This document shows positions 26,215-35,598 of a DNA stretch of 64,000 nucleotides, one piece after another. The stretch comes from Gordonia sihwensis NBRC 108236. GTDB taxonomy: Bacteria > Actinomycetota > Actinomycetes > Mycobacteriales > Mycobacteriaceae. A program made the translations under genes and the position numbers. Each line of letters starts with the position of its first letter. The first letter of the stretch is position 1. The DNA is taken from NCBI RefSeq assembly GCF_000333035.1, contig NZ_BANU01000007.1:35274-99273 (forward strand), read 5' to 3'. The notes beneath the pieces were generated by a model. It was not told where the DNA came from and made no database searches. It saw nothing but the letters and a program-made list of their open reading frames with translations.

Positions 26215-27635
26215 CAGACGGTCTCCGCCGCAGGCGTATCCGTCTCCGCCAGCGTGTCCGTCTTCGCGACTGTCTCCGTCTCCGTCGAAGTGCGGGGTCC
26301 GGCTTGATGATTCACGGTCTCAGCCTGGTCGACGCTGGTATAGGCGTCAATGCCCGGATGCGGGCTCGCGAACTCGCGACGCCAGGTCACCTCCACCGGG
26401 ATCGGGCCGTGCGGCAGCCACGGCTGTTCGTTCACCGCGTCGCGGACCCGCCACCGGCCGCGCTCCACGACACCGAGTGCGGCGTCGATGATCAGATAGT
26501 CCTGGGTTCCACGGTGGATGGGCTGGGACTCGGCCCACACCACGGTGAACTCGCCCGGTGCGAATCCACAGCGACGTTGCAGGGCGGCGATCATCTTGGT
26601 GTCGTGGAGATGGCCGTCACCGAAGTTGAACGCGACCAGCGAGTTGCAGGAGAACTCGGCTTCGCGCAGGTCGTAGGTGTTCATCCGGTCGTCGCCGAGA
26701 TGCCGCTGCATCAGCGACAGCAGGCCGCGGCCCTGGCTGTGCATCGATCGCCAGGCGAGCATCTGGTGCATCACCACGTCGGCGACCTCGTCCGGGAACG
26801 TCGCCGTGAGCTGCGTCTTCGTGTTGAGCGAGGAGCGCACCACGTGGCGGTTGAGCTTCTCCTCGGCGCCGGGCGCGAAGGCCCAGGTGGCCTTCGAGAC
26901 GCCGGCACCGACCCACACCACCACGATGAGCAGTTTGAGCGCGAGGATCATGTCGACGAAGGGCAGGAAGGCGAAGAAGGCCACCGCAGGCAGATACTGC
27001 TCTGATCGCGCCGCGATGAACGGCACCTTGTCCCGCAGCCCCAGGATCACCATCATCGCGAGGTAGGGATAGAGCACGGCCGGATCCACGAGACCGTGAT
27101 TGCCCGGCACCAGAGCGTCGAGCCGGCTCCCGTGCACGGTGGGCAGGAACAGTGCCACGACGAGGTTCACGACGATCGCCGCGTAGAGCGCGACGTCGAA
27201 GAGGGTTCGGGAGTCACCCTTGGTGAAGGGAACTCTGTCCGGCCACGGTGGCAGCCGGATGGTCCGGGGCCGGAGCCAGAACAGCGCGCCGCCGGTCATC
27301 GGCTTGAAGTGCCCGGCCAGCGGTCCCCACGAGCCGCCGACGCCCAGCGTCTCGACGAGGAGTGTCCAGAGGACCAGCTTCTGATACACCACCGGCTGGT
27401 TCCACCACTCCGAGACGGCCAGCGGCGAGTGGCCCGAGCTCAGCGTGGCGATCGTGACGCCGACACCGATGTAAAGGATGAGGACTTTGGCGAGGTAGAT
27501 GAGGTGAACCGCCTTCTGCGTACCGAAGCCGTACTCGGCCCAGTGCGTGCTGAGCACGCGCAGGCGGTCCAGCAGCGGTCGCCGGCGGAAGGTCGCCGGA
27601 TCGACCGGCGGGAAGTCGGGTTGCGTGAGACCCAT
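26214..27635 (-). CDS. DUF3556 family membrane protein
   Basis: A 473-residue protein with several membrane segments in its first 280 residues (AKVLILYIGVGVTIATL, ALYAAIVVNLVVALFLP, LPAVAFFAFLPFVDMILALK) and a soluble C-terminal half. The C-terminal 30 residues are a low-complexity Thr/Glu tail. The overall pattern matches DUF3556 transmembrane proteins of mycobacteria and gordoniae; their function is unknown. It sits between the acyl-CoA ligase gene (109 bases upstream) and the oxidoreductase gene (overlapping), so a role in a membrane lipid modification is a guess from context. Confidence 0.65.
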   Translation of the reverse strand: MGLTQPDFPPVDPATFRRRPLLDRLRVLSTHWAEYGFGTQKAVHLIYLAKVLILYIGVGVTIATLSSGHSPLAVSEWWNQPVVYQKLVLWTLLVETLGVGGSWGPLAGHFKPMTGGALFWLRPRTIRLPPWPDRVPFTKGDSRTLFDVALYAAIVVNLVVALFLPTVHGSRLDALVPGNHGLVDPAVLYPYLAMMVILGLRDKVPFIAARSEQYLPAVAFFAFLPFVDMILALKLLIVVVWVGAGVSKATWAFAPGAEEKLNRHVVRSSLNTKTQLTATFPDEVADVVMHQMLAWRSMHSQGRGLLSLMQRHLGDDRMNTYDLREAEFSCNSLVAFNFGDGHLHDTKMIAALQRRCGFAPGEFTVVWAESQPIHRGTQDYLIIDAALGVVERGRWRVRDAVNEQPWLPHGPIPVEVTWRREFASPHPGIDAYTSVDQAETVNHQAGPRTSTETETVAKTDTLAETDTPAAETV

Positions 27636-27744
27636 GGTTGGTCACTCCAATCGTGTAGGGAGAGAGCGGAGAGCAAGTGTTCGCCGGACAGGGGGTATCG
27701 CGCCGCGGCGTGCGCGGCGTGCGGGAAGTCGGGGTGCGAGAGCG

Positions 27745-29199
27745 TCAGCTGGAGACGAGCCCGCGACGGAGGGCGGGCTTGTCGATCTTGCCGACCGGGT
27801 TGCGGGGGAGTTCGGTGACGATGTGGACGGCGTCGGGGAGTTTGACCCGCGCCAGCCGCCCGGCGAGGTGCGCGGTGATCTCATGGGAGTCCACGGTGGC
27901 GCCGGGATGGCGGACGACGTAGGCGACGGGCACTTCTCCGTACAGGCTGTCCGGTGCGCCGACGACGGCGCACTCGAGGACGTCCGGGTGCGTCGCGAGC
28001 GCCGCCTCGATCTCCTTCGGATACAGGTTCTCGCCGCCGCGGATGATCATGTCCTTGATGCGGTCGACCACGGTGAGGTAGCCGTCGGCGTCGAGGCGTC
28101 CGACGTCACCGGTGTGCAGCCGCCCGTCGACGAGGACGTCAGCGGTCGCGCCGGGCCGGCCGAGGTAGCCGAGCATCACCGCCGGACCGCTGATCACGAT
28201 CTCGCCCGTCTCGCCTGCGGGCAGCGCGCGGCCCTCGGCGTCCACGACGGCGATCGTCTGGCCGGGCAGGGCGGGTCCCACCGTGCCGAGCCGGCGTTCG
28301 CCGCGCAGCGGATTGCAGGCGCTGGCGCATGTGGCTTCGGTGAGTCCGTAGCCCTCGAGGATCGGGAACGCGAACCGCGACTGGACCAGCGTGAGGAGCT
28401 CTCGCGAGATCGGAGCCGCACCGCAGATCGCGACTCGGATCGAGGACATGTCGGCGTCGGCGGAGTCGGAGGAGGACGCGAGGAGCGCGTAGACGGTGGG
28501 GACACCGGAGAAGTACGTGGGCCGCAGGCGACGCACGTCGTCGAAGAACCTGCTCACGGAGAACCGTCCGGTGATGCTGACCTGAGCGCCTGCGAGGAAC
28601 GGTGAGAGGACGGACACGCAGATCGCGTTCACGTGGAAGAGCGGCAGAATGAGGAGGGCGTGATCGGCGGCCGTCAGTTCCAGCAACCGCACCATCGACG
28701 TCGCCATGAAGTGCAGGTTGGCGTGGGTCAGCTGCACGCCCTTGGGGCGCCCGGTGGACCCGGATGTGTAGATCAGCAGGGCCACCGCATCACGCGGCGG
28801 GGCCGCAGGCGCGATCCACCCGGAACTCGGTTCGAGGGCGAGGTCCTCCACGTCGAGGACGGGCCGGTCGCCGACGGCACGGTCGGCGACCACGACTCTC
28901 GCGCCGGCATCGTCGAGCTGATGGGTGGACTCCTCGTCGGTGAACGCCGGATTGACCGGCGTCGCGGTCGCGCCGAGCCGCCACGCGGCGGCCATCACCA
29001 CGATCAGTTCCGCACGATTCGGCAGCATCGCGGCCACGACGTCGCCCGCGACGACGCCGCGTGCGGCGAGTTGTTCTGCGCAAGCGTCGACCCGAGTCGC
29101 GAACGCCGCATACGAGTGTTCGTGGCGGTCGTCTCAAATGCACGGTGCCTCGCCTCGAACGGCATTGTCCCAGGGGAAGTACGACGCGGTCGGAGTCAC
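27745..29199 (-). pseudogene. Acyl-CoA synthetase (AMP-binding) gene interrupted by an in-frame TGA at codon 22
   Basis: From GTG 29199, with AAAGG eight bases upstream, the frame reads VTPTASYFPWDNAVRGEAPC-I and then TGA (29136-29134). It continues in the same frame with DDRHEHSYAAFATRVDACAE through a complete ANL enzyme: LLIYTSGSTGRPKGVQLTHA, EGYGLTEAT, HTGDVGRLDADGYLTVVDR, RGGENLYPKEIE and NPVGKIDK with the catalytic Lys. The product without the stop would be 484 residues. All core motifs are intact, so the stop is recent, an error in the sequence, or bypassed by restart at ATG 29037, which would lose 54 residues. The reaction would be ATP-dependent CoA ligation of a fatty or aromatic acid. 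It heads the DUF3556-oxidoreductase-PucR set. Confidence 0.8.
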
Positions 29200-29218
29200 G
29201 TGGGTCACCTTTCATTGA

Positions 29219-29235
29219 TGTTGTGAGAGACAACA
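29219..29235. promoter_or_regulatory. Palindromic operator upstream of the acyl-CoA ligase gene
   Basis: TGTTGTgagagACAACA is a perfect 6-5-6 inverted repeat, 20 bases upstream of the GTG start. Size and position fit a TetR-type operator over the promoter of the ligase set. Confidence 0.5.
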
Positions 29236-29292
29236 CTAGAAAGGTGTTCGTGGGCGGGCTACGGCCTGCGAAGCCAGAATTCGCGGCGGTGA

Positions 29293-29309
29293 TTGTGCAC
29301 TGAGCACAA
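29293..29309. other. Second 6-5-6 palindrome between Rieske and ligase genes
   Basis: TTGTGCactgaGCACAA lies 11 bases after the Rieske gene stop. It could be an operator with the same geometry as the one at 29219-29235 or a short terminator hairpin. Confidence 0.35.
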
Positions 29310-29320
29310 GGCCCGCGGCG

Positions 29321-29767
29321 TCACTGCCGGATGATGTTGGAACCGTCGACTCGCACCGAGACCTTGCTGAGCGGCCGGTCGGCGGGGCCGTTCGCGACGG
29401 TGCCGTCGAGGTGGAACTTACTGCCGTGGCACGGGCAGTCGATGGTGCCGTCGCTGACTCCGGAGAGGGTGCAGCCCGCATGCGTGCACGTAGCGTTGAA
29501 CGCTTGGTAATCGCCCGCTCTCGGCTGGGTGATCACCACGTCACCGGCGATCACCCCACCGCCGACGGGGACGTCGGAGACGGTGGCCAGCGTGCCGGCC
29601 GGGGCTCCGGACGGCGGGGTCACGCCCGCCGGAGCGGACTCGCGCGAACCGCACGCGCTCAGCGCGACGCCGAGAGTCAGGGCTCCGGCGGTGGCACCCG
29701 CGCCCGCGACAAAGGTCCGGCGCGAGACGCCCGCGGGGCTGGTTGAGGTCGGGGTGTCAGAAGACAT
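29321..29767 (-). CDS. Rieske [2Fe-2S] protein, Tat-exported lipoprotein
   Basis: A 148-residue protein with a twin-arginine signal (SRRTFVAGAGATAGALTLGV) ending in a lipobox LSAC, so it is probably exported folded and lipid-anchored. The Rieske cluster ligands are CTHAGC and CPCHGSKF (Cys-x-His and Cys-x2-His). Small Rieske proteins of this kind transfer electrons in the envelope; the partner is unknown. It lies 68 bases after the VOC gene on the same strand and may share its transcript. It has no link by sequence to the ligase set downstream, from which palindromes separate it. Confidence 0.9.
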   Translation of the reverse strand: MSSDTPTSTSPAGVSRRTFVAGAGATAGALTLGVALSACGSRESAPAGVTPPSGAPAGTLATVSDVPVGGGVIAGDVVITQPRAGDYQAFNATCTHAGCTLSGVSDGTIDCPCHGSKFHLDGTVANGPADRPLSKVSVRVDGSNIIRQ

Positions 29768-29835
29768 GGCTGGTCGGTCCCTTCGGTAGCGAGTCGATGC
29801 GGATTCATCATCGCGCAGCCCGAGTGCCGGTGCGG

Positions 29836-30279
29836 TCAGACGCCGCGGATGGTTCCGTCGTCGTCGACGGAGAAGGCCGGGTTCCATACGAAGTCCCACC
29901 GGAAGCCGTCCGGGTCGGCGACGCATGCGCTGGTGCCGCCCCACTCCTGAGTCGTCGGCGGGTTGATCGCTGACGCGCCGGCGGCGACGGCCGCGTCGAA
30001 CATGCGCTGCACGGTGGCGGCGTCGCCGACGTTGTGTCCGAGCGACATCGGCGGGGCGAGCTCGCCGTGACCCACAGCGCCGTACTCGCCGGGCATGGAG
30101 GAGACGTTCCACAGTGCGAGCATCAAGCCGGGGCCGATCTGCAGGAACGTGATCTCGCCGGGGATCGAGTTCAGGACGCGGAAGCCGAGTCCATCGGCAT
30201 AGAACGTCGTCGACCGCTCGACGTCGCGGACGCCGAGAGTGATCGCGCTGACGGGAGGTGGAACGGCGGGAACTGTCAT
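29836..30279 (-). CDS. VOC (glyoxalase/bleomycin-resistance) family protein
   Basis: A 147-residue protein with two beta-alpha-beta-beta-beta halves: [20 protein letters not shown] at the start and [19 protein letters not shown] at the end, the usual VOC metal-site framework. Substrate and reaction cannot be read from the sequence; glyoxalase, dioxygenase and resistance functions all occur in this fold. ATG 30279 has GGAGG six bases upstream, so the longer frame from 30321 is rejected. It is divergent from uvrB. Confidence 0.8.
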   Translation of the reverse strand: MTVPAVPPPVSAITLGVRDVERSTTFYADGLGFRVLNSIPGEITFLQIGPGLMLALWNVSSMPGEYGAVGHGELAPPMSLGHNVGDAATVQRMFDAAVAAGASAINPPTTQEWGGTSACVADPDGFRWDFVWNPAFSVDDDGTIRGV

Positions 30280-30374
30280 GGCGACCTCCGAGGACCGATT
30301 GGCTGTACGGCGATTCTGCACCAGGGGTCGGACATCGACTACCCCTCCAGGGCGCCCTCGTTTCGATCCGGCCC

Positions 30375-30397
30375 ATGTCAGACCACGCGTCTACCCT
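30375..30397 (+). promoter_or_regulatory. PafBC-type DNA-damage promoter of uvrB
   Basis: ATGTCAGAC - 8 bases - TACCCT follows the mycobacterial RecA-NDp/PafBC motif TTGTCRGTG-N8-TAnnnT with exact spacing and six of nine matches in the first element. The -10 element ends six bases before the uvrB ATG, so the transcript is probably leaderless. Confidence 0.55.
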
Positions 30398-30403
30398 GGT
30401 GTC

Positions 30404-32557
30404 ATGGCATTCCCAGCGGAGAAACCGGTGATCGCGCACTCGGAGTTCCGGCCGATCGGAGAGATCGAGCGTACCGACGCGAAGTTCGAGGTCGTCAGCG
30501 AATACGAGCCGGCGGGCGACCAGCCGACCGCGATCGCAGACCTGGAGCGACGGCTCAAGGCCGGTGAACGCGACATCGTCCTGCTCGGTGCCACCGGCAC
30601 GGGCAAGTCGGCGACCACCGCGTGGCTCATCGAGCGCGTGCAGCGGCCCACCCTGGTAATGGCGCCCAACAAGACGCTTGCCGCTCAGCTCGCGAACGAG
30701 TTGCGAGAGATGTTGCCGCACAACGCCGTCGAGTACTTCGTCTCGTACTACGACTACTACCAGCCCGAGGCGTACATCGCGCAGACGGACACCTACATCG
30801 AGAAGGACAGCTCGATCAACGACGACGTGGAGCGGCTCCGGCACGCGGCCACGTCGAGTCTGCTGTCGCGCCGAGACGTGGTGGTGGTCGCGTCCGTGTC
30901 CTGCATCTACGGCCTGGGGACGCCGCAGTCGTACCTCGACCGCTCGGTGGAACTGTCCGTCGGCGACTCGATCGACCGCGACGCGCTGCTGCGGCTGCTG
31001 GTCGACGTCCAGTACACGCGGAACGACGTCGCGTTCACCCGTGGCGGGTTTCGCGTACGGGGCGATACCGTCGAGATCATCCCCTCGTATGAGGAGCTCG
31101 CGGTCCGGATCGAGTTCTTCGGCGACGAGGTCGACGCGCTCTATTATCTGCATCCGCTGACCGGTGAGGTGGTGCGCAAGGTCGACTCGCTGAGGATCTT
31201 TCCCGCGACCCACTACGTCGCCGGTCCGGAACGGATGGCGGTCGCGATGGCGAGCATCGAGAAGGAACTCGAGGAGCGGCTCGCCGACCTCGAGGCCAAG
31301 GGCAAGCTGCTCGAAGCGCAACGACTGCGGATGCGGACCACGTACGACCTCGAGATGATGCGTCAGGTCGGCTTCTGCTCGGGTATCGAGAACTACTCGC
31401 GCCATATCGACGGCCGCGGACCGGGGACCGCCCCGGCGACCCTGCTCGACTACTTCCCGGACGACTTCCTCCTGGTGATCGACGAGTCTCATGTGACTGT
31501 CCCGCAGATCGGCGCGATGTATGAGGGCGACATGTCCCGCAAGCGCAATCTGGTCGAATACGGGTTCCGTCTGCCGTCCGCCGTCGACAACCGTCCGCTC
31601 ACGTGGGACGAGTTCGTCGACCGAGTCGGACAGACCGTGTATCTGTCCGCCACGCCGGGACCCTACGAGCTCGGCCAGTCCGGAGGCGAGTTCGTCGAGC
31701 AGGTCATCCGACCGACCGGCCTGCTCGATCCGCAGATCGTGGTGAAGCCGACCAAGGGACAGATCGACGATCTGGTGCACGAGATCCGCGAACGCACCGA
31801 CCGCCAGGAACGGGTGCTGGTCACCACCCTCACCAAGAAGATGGCCGAAGACCTCACCGACTACCTGCTCGAACTCGGCATCCGGGTGCGCTACCTGCAT
31901 TCGGAGGTCGACACCCTCAGGCGCGTGGAGTTGCTCAGACAGCTGCGCACCGGTGAATACGACGTGCTCGTCGGCATCAACCTGCTCCGTGAGGGCCTCG
32001 ACCTTCCGGAGGTCTCGTTGGTCGCGATTCTCGACGCGGACAAGGAGGGCTTCCTACGCAGCACCACATCGCTGATCCAGACCATCGGTCGCGCCGCCCG
32101 AAACGTCTCGGGCGAGGTCCACATGTACGCCGACAAGATCACCGATTCGATGGCGAATGCGATCGAGGAGACCGACCGGCGTCGTGCCAAGCAGATCGCC
32201 TACAACGAGGAGAAGGGGGTCGACCCGCAGCCGCTGCGGAAGAAGATCGCCGACATCCTCGACCAGGTGTACGCGGAGGCCGAGGACGCGGTGGAGATCG
32301 GCGGCTCAGGACGCAACGCCAGTCGAGGGCGACGCGCGCAGGGCGAAGTGTCGAAGGTCGCAACCTCGGGGGTCATCGAGAATCGGGACACATCGGCCAT
32401 GCCCCGCGCGGAACTGGCCGATCTGGTGCAACAACTCACCGAGCAGATGATGAATGCGGCCCGTGATCTGCAGTTCGAGTTGGCGGCACGCCTGCGTGAC
32501 GAGATCGCAGATCTCAAGAAGGAACTGCGCGGAATGGACGCCGCAGGGATCAAGTGA
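30404..32557 (+). CDS. uvrB: UvrABC system protein B
   Basis: A 717-residue DNA-repair helicase of nucleotide excision repair; it receives the lesion from UvrA and recruits UvrC. Motifs: ATP site [20 protein letters not shown], the beta-hairpin [24 protein letters not shown]-type box VIDESH, motif [16 protein letters not shown] and QTIGRAARN, and the C-terminal UVR domain ([20 protein letters not shown]) that binds UvrC. Length is usual. ATG 30404 has no ribosome binding site, in line with a leaderless mRNA from the PafBC-type promoter just upstream. The position between coaE and a universal stress gene is the mycobacterial order. Confidence 0.97.
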   Translation: MAFPAEKPVIAHSEFRPIGEIERTDAKFEVVSEYEPAGDQPTAIADLERRLKAGERDIVLLGATGTGKSATTAWLIERVQRPTLVMAPNKTLAAQLANELREMLPHNAVEYFVSYYDYYQPEAYIAQTDTYIEKDSSINDDVERLRHAATSSLLSRRDVVVVASVSCIYGLGTPQSYLDRSVELSVGDSIDRDALLRLLVDVQYTRNDVAFTRGGFRVRGDTVEIIPSYEELAVRIEFFGDEVDALYYLHPLTGEVVRKVDSLRIFPATHYVAGPERMAVAMASIEKELEERLADLEAKGKLLEAQRLRMRTTYDLEMMRQVGFCSGIENYSRHIDGRGPGTAPATLLDYFPDDFLLVIDESHVTVPQIGAMYEGDMSRKRNLVEYGFRLPSAVDNRPLTWDEFVDRVGQTVYLSATPGPYELGQSGGEFVEQVIRPTGLLDPQIVVKPTKGQIDDLVHEIRERTDRQERVLVTTLTKKMAEDLTDYLLELGIRVRYLHSEVDTLRRVELLRQLRTGEYDVLVGINLLREGLDLPEVSLVAILDADKEGFLRSTTSLIQTIGRAARNVSGEVHMYADKITDSMANAIEETDRRRAKQIAYNEEKGVDPQPLRKKIADILDQVYAEAEDAVEIGGSGRNASRGRRAQGEVSKVATSGVIENRDTSAMPRAELADLVQQLTEQMMNAARDLQFELAARLRDEIADLKKELRGMDAAGIK

Positions 32558-32669
32558 CGCAGATCCGCGGTGAGTCAAGGTATGTTCATGACCGGTAAGG
32601 CATTCCGAGGCCGGATGCGGAGATCGTTCACATATCGGCCCCACGTCGCTTCTGGAGGGAAAGACAGGC

Positions 32670-33113
32670 ATGAGCGGTTACACCACAGTCGTGGTCGGCA
32701 CGGACGGCTCGGAGTCGTCGATGAAGGCAGTCGAGCGTGCTGGAGCGATCGCCGGGGACGCAACCGTCGTCATCGCGTGCGCGTACTTCCCGAACGACGG
32801 GAAGGCGGCCGCCGCCGCGTCGGACACGCTGCGTGACGAGGCGTACCAGGTGATGGGATCGTCGCCGACCGAGGAGATCCTCCGCACCGCGAAGGAGCGG
32901 GCCGTCAAGGCCGGTGCCACCAAGGTGGTCCAGCGTGCGGTGCAGGGCGCCCCGGTCGACGCGCTTCTGCAGCTCGTCGTCGACGTGCAGGCGGATCTGC
33001 TGGTGGTCGGCAACAAGGGCCTGAACTCGATCGCCGGCCGCCTGCTGGGTTCGGTCCCGGCCGACGTCGCGCGCAAGGCCGCCTGCGATGTCCTGATCGT
33101 CCACACCACGTAG
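32670..33113 (+). CDS. Universal stress protein (Rv1636/TB15.3-like)
   Basis: A 147-residue single-domain UspA protein. The nucleotide-binding pattern G-x2-G-x9-G-S is present in VVGNKGLNSIAGRLLGSVPA, following the N-terminal VVVGTDGSESSMKAVERA. In mycobacteria the protein at this position (Rv1636) binds cAMP as well as ATP, and this gene occupies the same place between uvrB and the MBL hydrolase. Role inferred: cyclic-nucleotide buffering or stress response. GGAGG lies 11 bases before the ATG. A terminator follows at 33158. Confidence 0.9.
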   Translation: MSGYTTVVVGTDGSESSMKAVERAGAIAGDATVVIACAYFPNDGKAAAAASDTLRDEAYQVMGSSPTEEILRTAKERAVKAGATKVVQRAVQGAPVDALLQLVVDVQADLLVVGNKGLNSIAGRLLGSVPADVARKAACDVLIVHTT

Positions 33114-33157
33114 ACCGGCACGACGCGGGGCGATTCGTATCGACCGCCACGGTCAAC

Positions 33158-33200
33158 CGGAGCCCGGCCGAACCGCCTCACGCGGCTCGGCCGGGCTCCG
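33158..33200. terminator. Bidirectional terminator between usp and helD genes
   Basis: A 14-bp inverted repeat (cggagcccggccga / tcggccgggctccg) with a 15-base loop lies between the convergent universal-stress and HelD genes. Confidence 0.8.
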
Positions 33201-33206
33201 TTCTCG

Positions 33207-35555
33207 TCATTCGTGCGGGAGGTCGTCCGGGAGGTCGGCGAGGTCGGGCGGCAGGGCGCGCGCGTGTACCACCACCAGACGCTGGGTGGCTCGGGTGAGC
33301 GCCACGTACAGGTCGTTGTATCCGCGCGGCGACTCCGCGATCAGGTCGGCGGGCTCGAGCAGGATCACGTTGTCGAACTCCAGACCCTTCGCCGCGGTGA
33401 TCGCGTGCACCGTGGCCCGATCGCCGGGCGACGCGAGTGCGCGGACGTCCTCGGCGGTGCCGTCCGAGGCGATGATCGTGGTGAGGCCGGGCCAGCGGGA
33501 GCCCTCCGCGAGCGCGACTGCCGCGGCGGCGGCATCGTCGGATCGGATCGCGTATGGCTCGATCCCGTTGGAGCGCAACGACTCCGGCGGTGCTTGATCC
33601 GGATTGATCCAGTTCAGAACACGGTTGGCGTACCGCGTGATCTCCGACGGAGTGCGATAGTTGACGGTCAGTTCGTGCAATCGCCAGCGGTCGGCGACGT
33701 AGGGTTCGAAGACCTCGCGCCACGAATCGGCGCCCGCGGCATCGCCCGTCTGGGCGGTGTCGCCGATGACGGTCATCCAGCGATTGGGGATCCGCCGCAT
33801 CACCATTCGCCACGCCATCGAGGAGAGTTCCTGCGCCTCGTCGACGATGACGTGCCCGAAGGTCCAGGTCCGGTCGTCGTGGGCCCGCTCGGCGGTGGTC
33901 CGGCTCGTGGTGTGCACCTGCCGTTCGGCCAGTTGCTCGGCGTCGATCAGGTCGTACGCCATCAGGATCTCGGGGTCGAGGTCGTCCTCCAGATCCTGCG
34001 GTGCCGAACCGGTCAGGATGTCGAGGGCGTCCTGGGCTTCGGCGAGCCGTTGCCGCCACTGCGCGCGTTGGACCTGTTCGGCCTCGTCGGTACGGTATCC
34101 GATCAGTTCCGCGAGTTCGTCGAGCAGCGGGACGTCGGCGGGAGAGAAGTCGGCGCCGTCGCGCAGGGGATGCGCATCGCGACGGAGTGCGTCGCGTTCC
34201 TCGTCGGTCCAACCGCGCGTCGACTTCCGCAGGAGTGCGGGGTCGTCGTAGAGCTCGCGGAGAACCCCTTGCGGTGTCAAGGCAGGCCAGAACTCGCCGA
34301 GCGCCTGGACGACGTGGGGATCGGACTCCAGCTCCCGGCGGATGTCCTCCAGATCGGCGCTGGTGAGCAGTTGGCTGCCGTCCAGCGGGTCCGCTCCCAC
34401 CTGGCGGGCGTGCACCTCTGCGAGTTCGTCGAGCGCCGCCCGCAGGAATGCGCGCTGCGCGAGATTGTGGGCCCGTCGCGTGGACCGCGCGTGCGCCCGC
34501 GCAGCCTTGACCACCTCGGCGTCGATCGGCAGCTCATAGCCGTCGAACGGGACGGTGACACCGCGGCCGGGGAGCGCCTGTTTGGCGCGGACCGCGGCGC
34601 GGAGCACGTTCAGCATCCGCTGGTCGCCTTTCAGCGCGGTTGCGGTGCGGGAGTCTCTGGCCCGCGCGCGCACATCGGGGAACAGGTCTCCGATGGTGGA
34701 GAGCAGGACTCCCGTCTCGCCGAGCGAGGGAAGAACCTGGCCGATGTACTGAAGGAAATCGGCGTTCGGCCCGATGATGAGCACACCGCTGCGCGAGAGC
34801 ATATCGCGGTAGGTGTACAGCAGGTATGCGGCGCGGTGCAGCGCTACCGCGGTCTTACCGGTGCCCGGCCCGCCCTGGACCACCGTGACGCCGCGATGCG
34901 TGGAGCGGATGATCTCGTCCTGCTCGCGCTGGATCGTCTCGACGATGTCGGTCATCTCGCCCGTGCGAGCGGCGTTGAGAGCGTCCACCAGGGCCGCCTC
35001 GTTGACGACGTTGCCGCCGAGCTCGGCGCCGTCGGAGCTCGTCTCGATGCGGCCGGATGCGAGGTACTCGTCGGACACGGATCGGACCGCACGCGACCGC
35101 GTCCGGATGTGCCTGCGGCGTTCCACGTCTTCCGGTGACGCGGGGGTCGCGAGATAGAAGGGCCGGGCCAGTGGGGCGCGCCAGTCGAGGAGCAGCGTCG
35201 TGTCCTGCTCGTCGTCGTCGAGGATTCCGATCCGGCCGATGCGCCGGACGGTGTCGGTGTCGGTGCCGTCGGTCATGTCGAGCCGACCGAAGTACAGGTT
35301 GTGTTCGGCGGCGTCGATCTTGACCAGGTCCTCCTGGTACATCCGTTCGTACGACTCGCGTTCGGAGAGCGCCTGCGGTGTGCCCGCCGACTCGCGGAGA
35401 GTCTCGCTCAGCCTGCGCTTGGCGTTGGCACGCATGCGGTCGAGCCGGCCGTACACCGCATCCAGATGGACTTGCTCCTGCGCGAGTCGCGGATCGGATG
35501 CGGTGTCGGCCGGCGTGGGGTCGGAGGGCACGGAACGGGGGTGTGGCGCTGTCAC
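33207..35555 (-). CDS. helD: HelD-type RNA polymerase recycling ATPase (UvrD/Rep-like)
   Basis: A 782-residue SF1-like ATPase. The N-terminal coiled-coil arm (about residues 20-90, QEQVHLDAVYGRLDRMRANA) enters the RNA polymerase secondary channel in known HelD proteins. Helicase motifs: VVQGGPGTGKTAVALHRAAY (Walker A), HVIVDEAQELSSM (Walker B), VIGDTAQTGD, LTVNYRTPSEI and GYNDLYVALTRATQRLVVVH. An insertion of about 200 residues between motifs corresponds to the polymerase clamp-opening arm. Actinobacterial HelD frees stalled RNA polymerase from nucleic acid, and some relatives (HelR) protect it from rifamycins. It is 43 bases after the DoxX gene on the same strand. Confidence 0.87.
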   Translation of the reverse strand: MTAPHPRSVPSDPTPADTASDPRLAQEQVHLDAVYGRLDRMRANAKRRLSETLRESAGTPQALSERESYERMYQEDLVKIDAAEHNLYFGRLDMTDGTDTDTVRRIGRIGILDDDEQDTTLLLDWRAPLARPFYLATPASPEDVERRRHIRTRSRAVRSVSDEYLASGRIETSSDGAELGGNVVNEAALVDALNAARTGEMTDIVETIQREQDEIIRSTHRGVTVVQGGPGTGKTAVALHRAAYLLYTYRDMLSRSGVLIIGPNADFLQYIGQVLPSLGETGVLLSTIGDLFPDVRARARDSRTATALKGDQRMLNVLRAAVRAKQALPGRGVTVPFDGYELPIDAEVVKAARAHARSTRRAHNLAQRAFLRAALDELAEVHARQVGADPLDGSQLLTSADLEDIRRELESDPHVVQALGEFWPALTPQGVLRELYDDPALLRKSTRGWTDEERDALRRDAHPLRDGADFSPADVPLLDELAELIGYRTDEAEQVQRAQWRQRLAEAQDALDILTGSAPQDLEDDLDPEILMAYDLIDAEQLAERQVHTTSRTTAERAHDDRTWTFGHVIVDEAQELSSMAWRMVMRRIPNRWMTVIGDTAQTGDAAGADSWREVFEPYVADRWRLHELTVNYRTPSEITRYANRVLNWINPDQAPPESLRSNGIEPYAIRSDDAAAAAVALAEGSRWPGLTTIIASDGTAEDVRALASPGDRATVHAITAAKGLEFDNVILLEPADLIAESPRGYNDLYVALTRATQRLVVVHARALPPDLADLPDDLPHE

Positions 35556-35598
35556 AGTCGTTCCATGTTACCGGGATCTGCCCAGAAGGGGCCGGGAG

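Noticed and set aside
29134..29136. Selenocysteine reading of the TGA in the ligase gene
   Set aside because: The position is a loop where relatives have ordinary residues and no SECIS-like stem-loop is evident after it; mutation or sequence error is simpler.
29768..31900. Extension of the Rieske gene frame upstream to 31900
   Set aside because: The upstream part is antisense to uvrB and the VOC gene region; the Tat signal peptide at 29767 marks the true N-terminus.
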